Of a DNA stretch of 18,604 nucleotides, positions 14,654 through 18,604 are shown one piece after another. Position numbers and translations under genes: made by a program. Each line of letters begins with the position of its first letter. Position 1 is the stretch's first letter. Under the pieces are notes generated by a model. The model saw only the letters and a program-made list of their open reading frames with translations, made no database searches and was not told the origin of the DNA. The stretch is taken from assembly GCA_022571175.1 (NCBI GenBank), contig JACZYI010000015.1, positions 1-18,604 of the forward strand, in the 5' to 3' direction. The DNA comes from Pseudomonadota bacterium. Its GTDB lineage: Bacteria > Pseudomonadota > Alphaproteobacteria > Sphingomonadales > SMXR01.

Positions 14654-15134
14654 ATCGACGCTGATTTGGTCCCTGAGCACCCGGCGCAGCAAATCGTCCG
14701 ATATTGCCAAAGATCTGTTCAAAGAAACCGAGGGTTTTTCCCCGCGTGGGTGTTTTGTCATTTTCCGGGTTGATGTCATGAGCCCGCGAAAGACCAAATT
14801 TATCAACACCAGAGACAATTCCGCGCTGATCAAACTGAACCACCAGAACCAGGCGCTGGATGGGCTTCTCCTTGAAGAAAGACCGCTTCTTGGTTGTTTC
14901 CGACACATAATACCAGACATTGCTATCAAAGGTGCCTGCCGCAGAAGGCACGCCCAGTGCTGATCTAACGGAGTTTCTGTTATCTATACCGGGTGTAATG
15001 GAATTAATCAGTTCCAGATCGCCCACAAAACCGCGAACCTGCTCGTCGGTAGTGCAGCCTGCTATAACCAGGGCCATCATCATAATGAGTGCTGCCAGAT
15101 GATTTCGAGATGGTATAATTTGATTTTGCCTCAC
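14652..15134 (-). CDS. bamE: Outer-membrane assembly lipoprotein BamE (SmpA/OmlA family)
   Basis: Small outer-membrane lipoprotein of the BAM complex, which inserts beta-barrel proteins. I start it at GTG 15134-15132: AAGG lies eight bases before it, and the result is a textbook lipoprotein signal, with arginines in MRQNQIIPSR, the hydrophobic LAALIMMMALVIA and a lipobox VIAGC with the lipid-carrying C27. Earlier in-frame starts (up to 15272) would put 46 extra polar residues before the signal. The mature part of about 134 residues shows the SmpA/OmlA order: LINSITPGIDNRNSVRSALG, then PSAAGTFDSNVWYYVSE, RLVLVVQFDQRGIVSGVD and the GNIGRF near the end. The gene is transcribed toward hppA and away from the bc1 chaperone gene. 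Confidence 0.92.
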   Translation of the reverse strand: MRQNQIIPSRNHLAALIMMMALVIAGCTTDEQVRGFVGDLELINSITPGIDNRNSVRSALGVPSAAGTFDSNVWYYVSETTKKRSFFKEKPIQRLVLVVQFDQRGIVSGVDKFGLSRAHDINPENDKTPTRGKTLGFFEQIFGNIGRFAAPGAQGPNQRR

Positions 15135-15193
15135 GTTTTTTACCTTGTTCTTGTGGATTACTAGCCACTGATGATTGCGGTCATTTTGCGAAA

Positions 15194-15209
15194 AACATTT
15201 TGAAATGTT
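15194..15209. promoter_or_regulatory. 16-bp dyad between bamE and the bc1 chaperone gene
   Basis: AACATTT (15194-15200) and AAATGTT (15203-15209) form a perfect inverted repeat with a two-base centre, too tight for a good RNA hairpin and so more like a protein-binding site. It lies in the 184-base divergent gap, 60 bases upstream of the bamE GTG and 110 bases before the chaperone gene. It does not match the GTTC-N7-GTTC LexA box of alphaproteobacteria. Confidence 0.4.
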
Positions 15210-15243
15210 GCTATGGCGAGACCTAACCTGTAATTGGGGCGCC

Positions 15244-15272
15244 AACATGACATTGGCCTTCGATTGTGTCAA
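15244..15272 (-). promoter_or_regulatory. Weak promoter candidate for bamE
   Basis: On the minus strand a perfect TTGACA -35 (15272-15267) is followed after 17 bases by CATGTT (15249-15244), which matches the -10 consensus at only three positions. This places transcription start about 100 bases before the bamE GTG, with the 16-bp dyad inside the leader. The -35 is good and the -10 is poor. Confidence 0.3.
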
Positions 15273-15318
15273 TTAAGGCGTTAAAAGAATTACGAAAAAA
15301 GTCAGGGTACTCAAGATT

Positions 15319-15909
15319 ATGGCTATCTCATTTGTTCAAAATTTTATGATGCGTTTTCAGAGGCCTGAAACCCTTGCCCGTAAATCAGCGGCCCAGTCAC
15401 TTTATAATGCGGTTGCCAAAGCAGCGCGGCAACCGCGATTGTATGTGGATTATAATATTCCTGACAGTTTTGATGGTCGATTTGATTGCCTGGTTCTTTT
15501 TGCCAGCCTGATATTGAGGCGGTTGAAACAGCTTGAGGGCGAAAGCAGTCCGCTTGGTCGAGAGTTTGCCACACTCTTCATAAGCGACATGGATCGCACG
15601 GTCCGTGAACTGGGCGTTGGCGATCTGGGTGTGGGCAAGCATGTGAAGGTTATGGCCGAGGCTTTTTATGGCCGCCTCAAAAGCTATGACGAGGCTCTCT
15701 CCAGGAAGGAAGGTCTAGCAGACGCCCTGCAACGAAATTTATTGGGCTCACTGTCCGGTAAAATTCTGGCTGATGCATGCAAACGGCTTCCGGAACTCGA
15801 ATCCTATATATTAATTTTGGTAAAGCGACTGAGTGAGATGGATCAAGGGCAGTTTATGTCGGGTGCTATTGACATGTTGGCGCTCTTGACCGAACGGAAT
15901 GGGGAATAA
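15319..15909 (+). CDS. Ubiquinol-cytochrome c reductase assembly chaperone (CBP3/UQCC1 family)
   Basis: Related to the mitochondrial Cbp3/UQCC1 factor that helps cytochrome b enter the bc1 complex (Pfam Ubiq_cyt_C_chap), so the organism very likely respires through bc1. The protein has 196 residues and is mostly helical with no signal peptide, so it acts in the cytoplasm at the membrane. Family marks are SLYNAVAKAARQPRLYVDY (about 27-45), DSFDGRFDCLVLFASLILRR (49-68), the very typical DMDRTVRELGVGDLGVGK (about 90-107) and MAEAFYGRLKSYDEAL. It starts at ATG 15319 in a divergent position to bamE and is followed five bases later by the yceD gene; the GGGGA RBS for yceD is inside its last codons. 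In bacteria the exact role is inferred from the mitochondrial protein. Confidence 0.92.
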   Translation: MAISFVQNFMMRFQRPETLARKSAAQSLYNAVAKAARQPRLYVDYNIPDSFDGRFDCLVLFASLILRRLKQLEGESSPLGREFATLFISDMDRTVRELGVGDLGVGKHVKVMAEAFYGRLKSYDEALSRKEGLADALQRNLLGSLSGKILADACKRLPELESYILILVKRLSEMDQGQFMSGAIDMLALLTERNGE

Positions 15910-15914
15910 ATCAC

Positions 15915-16472
15915 ATGACAATCTCCTCAGAATTCAGCCGTGTGGTCTGTTTGGCCGATAATCCTGCGCCTAAATTTCAAATCTCTCTGGAGGCAAATGA
16001 AACAGAGCGCGCGGCTCTGGCAAAGCGATTTTCGCTAATCTCACTTGGGAGCTATCATGTGGATGCGACCATAATTTTGACGCCTGGCGGGCTAGTAAGT
16101 GTCCGAGCACAAATGACAGCTCACGTTGAGCAAAGCTGTATTATCAGCCTGGCCCCGGTCCATACGAAAATAGAGAACACCTTTGAACTTGAGCTTGTGC
16201 CTGAGCCGGATTCGGGTGACGAGGAGACATCACAATCAGAGCTGGTGATTGATGCCAGTGAAAAGGATTGTGAAATTCTCACCGATGGTTGTTTTGATCT
16301 TGGGGAACTATCCGTTCAATATCTTGGTCTGGCCATTGATTCATATCCACGTGCAAAAGGCATCGGGATCAAAGATTTGGCCCGTGCCGGTTATCCGGTC
16401 GAGAGCGAAGATGAAGCAGGACAGAAGTTGCATCCCTTTGCAGCCCTTAAGGAATTAAAGGATAAGACTTGA
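15915..16472 (+). CDS. yceD: YceD family protein (DUF177), 23S rRNA accumulation factor
   Basis: A 185-residue cytoplasmic protein of the YceD/DUF177 family, linked in E. coli and plants to normal 23S rRNA levels. Family features seen are the central region around VRAQMTAHVEQSCIISLAPV (about 63-82), which carries one cysteine of the typical metal-site-like position, ENTFELELVPE, and the acidic C-terminal half ending in FDLGELSVQYLGLAIDSYPR and HPFAALKEL. In E. coli the order is yceD-rpmF-plsX-fabH. Here rpmF (ribosomal protein bL32) is absent from between yceD and plsX and must be elsewhere. The gene is probably co-transcribed with the bc1 chaperone upstream. Confidence 0.88.
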   Translation: MTISSEFSRVVCLADNPAPKFQISLEANETERAALAKRFSLISLGSYHVDATIILTPGGLVSVRAQMTAHVEQSCIISLAPVHTKIENTFELELVPEPDSGDEETSQSELVIDASEKDCEILTDGCFDLGELSVQYLGLAIDSYPRAKGIGIKDLARAGYPVESEDEAGQKLHPFAALKELKDKT

Positions 16473-16518
16473 TGCACATCTTCAAATCGTTATTGTCAGG
16501 CGGGGTCTGACCTAGCAC

Positions 16519-16543
16519 TCACACCCATTTTATGGGCTGGTGA
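16519..16543 (+). other. Hairpin in the yceD-plsX gap
   Basis: TCAC (16519-16522) pairs with GTGA (16540-16543), and inside it CCCAT (16524-16528) pairs with ATGGG (16532-16536) around a TTT loop, with a small asymmetric bulge. A second small hairpin, GTCAG-N7-CTGAC, lies just upstream at about 16496-16512. There is no T-tract, so these are not obvious terminators. They sit in the place occupied by rpmF in other bacteria and end 25 bases before the plsX start. Confidence 0.35.
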
Positions 16544-16568
16544 CGGCATAACGGGGTAAGTTGATAAT

Positions 16569-17642
16569 ATGAGCGGAGTGAAAATTGCACTTGATGCAAT
16601 GGGCGGGGATAGTGGTCCTGAGACAGTGATCGCAGGCATCGCGCGTGCCCATCACCGTTGGCCTGATGCCCGTTTTGTTGCTTATGGAGATGAAGCCAGG
16701 GTGCGGCCCTGCCTGGAACAGCATCCTGAATTAGAGTCTTGTGTTGAGTTTGTTCATACCGCCGATGTTATTGGCGACGAAGACAAACCGATGCAGGCGG
16801 TCCGACGTGGTCAGAATTCAAGCATGGGGCTAGCTATCCAGGCGGTTAAGAAAGGCCATGTTCAGGTGGCCGTGTCTGCCGGCAATACCGGCGCATTAAT
16901 GGCCCTTTCAAAGATAATGCTCCGCACCATGGAGGGCATTGATCGACCGGCTTTGGCGACCCTCATTCCGACTGTTAAAGGGGAGTCGGTAATGCTTGAT
17001 CTGGGTGCCAATGTGGAGGCCAGCGAAGAAAATTTGGTCCAGTTTGCCGTCATGGGCGCAGCCTATGCTCGCGCGGTATTGGGGCTTGAGCGACCCCGAG
17101 TGGGCTTGCTGAATGTGGGCGTGGAAGAGCTGAAGGGTCACAGCATTGTCAAGAATGCGGGTGCTATTTTGCGAAATACCGACCTGGCTATGGAATTTGC
17201 AGGATATGTTGAGGGGAATGGCCTGAGCAGTGGCGAAGTGGATGTTATTGTCACCGATGGTTTTACCGGCAATGTGGCGATCAAGACCGCCGAAGGCACG
17301 GTCAAGTTGATCCGCTCGTTATTAAGGGATGAATTGATCAAATCATGGGTTAATAAAATTGCCTATCTAATGGTCAAAGGCAGTCTGAAATCCCTGGGCA
17401 AGCATCTTGATCCCAACAACCACAATGGCGGGGTTTTTCTGGGCCTTAACGGGCTGATAGTTAAAAGCCACGGCAATGCATCGGATAAGGGGATTGCAAC
17501 TGCTATCGGCGTTGCTATAGATATGGCCCGAAATGATCTGACCACCTTGATCGCAGAAGATCTCAGGAATTCCGGTGAAATAGAAAAAACCATTGAAAAA
17601 GAAAATACAACAGAGACGAAAACAGCGGCAGCATCTGAATGA
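16569..17642 (+). CDS. plsX: Phosphate acyltransferase PlsX
   Basis: Makes acyl-phosphate from acyl-ACP and phosphate (EC 2.3.1.274), the first committed step of phospholipid synthesis with PlsY; a peripheral membrane enzyme. The protein has 357 residues and starts at ATG 16569 with a GGGG-rich RBS. The family start is IALDAMGGDSGPE (6-18). Others are SMGLAIQAVKKGHVQVAVSAG with SAGNTGALMA, MLDLGANVE, GLLNVGVEELKG, VIVTDGFTGNVAIKTAEG and the C-terminal FLGLNGLIVKSHGNA. The last 20 or so residues are charged and probably flexible. Its TGA overlaps the fabH ATG (ATGA, 17639-17642), so the two lipid enzymes are coupled. Confidence 0.97.
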   Translation: MSGVKIALDAMGGDSGPETVIAGIARAHHRWPDARFVAYGDEARVRPCLEQHPELESCVEFVHTADVIGDEDKPMQAVRRGQNSSMGLAIQAVKKGHVQVAVSAGNTGALMALSKIMLRTMEGIDRPALATLIPTVKGESVMLDLGANVEASEENLVQFAVMGAAYARAVLGLERPRVGLLNVGVEELKGHSIVKNAGAILRNTDLAMEFAGYVEGNGLSSGEVDVIVTDGFTGNVAIKTAEGTVKLIRSLLRDELIKSWVNKIAYLMVKGSLKSLGKHLDPNNHNGGVFLGLNGLIVKSHGNASDKGIATAIGVAIDMARNDLTTLIAEDLRNSGEIEKTIEKENTTETKTAAASE

Positions 17643-18604
17643 GCATTATCCGATCACAAATTAAGGGGTGCGGTGGCTATTTGCCCGAGCGCATCATGTC
17701 CAATCATGAATTGGCCAAACTGGTTGATACCTCCGATGAATGGATTGTGGAGCGGACCGGAATCAGGCAGAGGCATATTGCAGCCGAAGGTGAAAAAACC
17801 TCCGACATGGCGATCATCGCCACCGAGCGTGCGCTGGATGCGGCTGGGCTGGCCCCCACCGATATTGATCTCATTATTCTGGCGACCACAACCCCCGACG
17901 AGACCCTGCCTGCCAGTGCCACCGCCGTTCAGGCTGCCATTGGTATGGAGGGCGGCTTTGCCTTGGATGTGCAGGCGGTATGTTCTGGATTTATTTATGG
18001 TATGTCGATCGCAGATAATTTTATCAAGGCTGGCCAGGTCAAGCGCGCGGTGGTGGTTGGGTCCGAAACTTTTTCCAGAATACTGGATTGGGAAGACCGG
18101 GGTACTTGCATTCTTTTTGGTGATGGTGCGGGTGCGGTCATTCTGGAAGCAGGGGAAGGCGACGGCAGCACAAAAGACCGCGGTATTCTGACCGCTCACC
18201 TCCATTCAGACGGGCATCAGCATGATCTGCTTTATACCGATGGCGGTCCATCCTCCACCCAAACCGTGGGGCATCTGCGCATGCGTGGCCGGGAAGTTTT
18301 TCGCAAGGCAGTGGTCAATCTTACCAGCGTAGTCCATGAAGCTCTGGATGCGGTTGGTATGGAGGCAAGCGATATTGACTGGCTGGTTCCCCATCAGGCT
18401 AATCAGCGCATTCTTGATAGTACCGCAAAAAAACTGGGCCTATCACCTGATCGCATGATCGTGACCTTAAGCGAACATGCCAACACCTCTGCGGCCTCAG
18501 TTCCTCTTGCGCTTTCGGTGGCGGTTGAGGACGGACGCATCAAAAAAGGTGATCTGGTCTTAATGGAGGCGATGGGCGGGGGCTTCACCTGGGGTGCTCT
18601 GATT
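17639..18604 (+). CDS. fabH: 3-oxoacyl-ACP synthase III (KAS III), 3' end cut by the window
   Basis: Starts each fatty-acid chain by condensing acetyl-CoA with malonyl-ACP (EC 2.3.1.180). 322 codons are present from ATG 17639; the reading frame is still open at the window edge after EAMGGGFTWGALI, so only a few residues are missing. The thiolase-fold active-site triad is complete: C115 in DVQAVCSGF, H252 in VPHQANQRI and N282 in HANTSAASVPLAL. The N-terminal GCGGYLPERIMSNHEL and TSDEWIVERTGIRQRH are also typical. It follows plsX with a four-base overlap. In relatives ihfA and a MerR-type gene often come next, outside this window. Confidence 0.97.
   Translation, partial: MSIIRSQIKGCGGYLPERIMSNHELAKLVDTSDEWIVERTGIRQRHIAAEGEKTSDMAIIATERALDAAGLAPTDIDLIILATTTPDETLPASATAVQAAIGMEGGFALDVQAVCSGFIYGMSIADNFIKAGQVKRAVVVGSETFSRILDWEDRGTCILFGDGAGAVILEAGEGDGSTKDRGILTAHLHSDGHQHDLLYTDGGPSSTQTVGHLRMRGREVFRKAVVNLTSVVHEALDAVGMEASDIDWLVPHQANQRILDSTAKKLGLSPDRMIVTLSEHANTSAASVPLALSVAVEDGRIKKGDLVLMEAMGGGFTWGALI

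Noticed and set aside
15135..15272. Longer bamE start at 15272
   Set aside because: It would place 46 polar residues before the lipoprotein signal; GTG 15134 has an RBS and a clean signal peptide.
17654..18205. Minus-strand frame opposite fabH
   Set aside because: Shadow of fabH with its intact catalytic triad; no independent coding signs.
1..18604. CRISPR arrays, insertion sequences, attachment sites, tRNA or rRNA genes
   Set aside because: No spaced direct repeats, transposase or integrase genes, or RNA-gene patterns were seen on either strand.

Overview
This window is an ordered stretch of core chromosome from an alphaproteobacterium. The lineage call rests on a 5-aminolevulinate synthase (C4 haem route), a MucR/Ros regulator, a cytochrome bc1 assembly chaperone of the CBP3 type next to a YceD-plsX-fabH run, and a RibB with a decayed GTP cyclohydrolase II-like tail. 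Base composition is moderate. An order such as Emcibacterales, Kordiimonadales or Sneathiellales would fit, but I cannot fix it from sequence alone. I see no mobile elements, CRISPR arrays, prophage genes, tRNA or rRNA.

Region by region: (1) 1-1646, the end of a valine-catabolism operon: the 3' part of 3-hydroxyisobutyryl-CoA hydrolase followed by 3-hydroxyisobutyrate dehydrogenase. (2) 1748-3836, a MarR/LdtR-type regulator that ends inside its own intrinsic terminator, then hemA with a good promoter candidate, and a small conserved-looking unknown gene 12 bases behind hemA. (3) 3912-4340, mucR on the minus strand, divergent from the next block across an AT-rich 325-base gap. (4) 4666-12332, a long tightly packed plus-strand run: rpiB, glyA, nrdR, ribD, ribE, ribB(X), ribH, nusB, thiL and a membrane-anchored FliL-like gene. 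Most junctions overlap or nearly touch, so much of it is probably co-transcribed. (5) 12518-14599, hppA, a K+-independent-type proton pyrophosphatase, with nested inverted repeats in its leader and a textbook terminator after it. (6) 14652-18604, minus-strand bamE facing that terminator, then divergent plus-strand genes for the bc1 chaperone, YceD/DUF177, plsX and fabH (fabH lacks only its last few codons).

Functionally the central run links one-carbon and cofactor supply (RpiB, SHMT, riboflavin, thiamine pyrophosphate) with ribonucleotide reductase control (NrdR) and rRNA antitermination (NusB). The last block covers envelope and respiration: outer-membrane assembly, the bc1 complex and the start of phospholipid and fatty-acid synthesis.

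I find no convincing wholly new multi-gene system here. The points most worth following are the RibBX-type riboflavin enzyme lacking GCHII zinc cysteines (with a Cys in its DHBP-synthase signature), the FliL-like protein far from flagellar genes, the MucR with an incomplete zinc site, the small gene behind hemA, and the overlapping dyads upstream of hppA.
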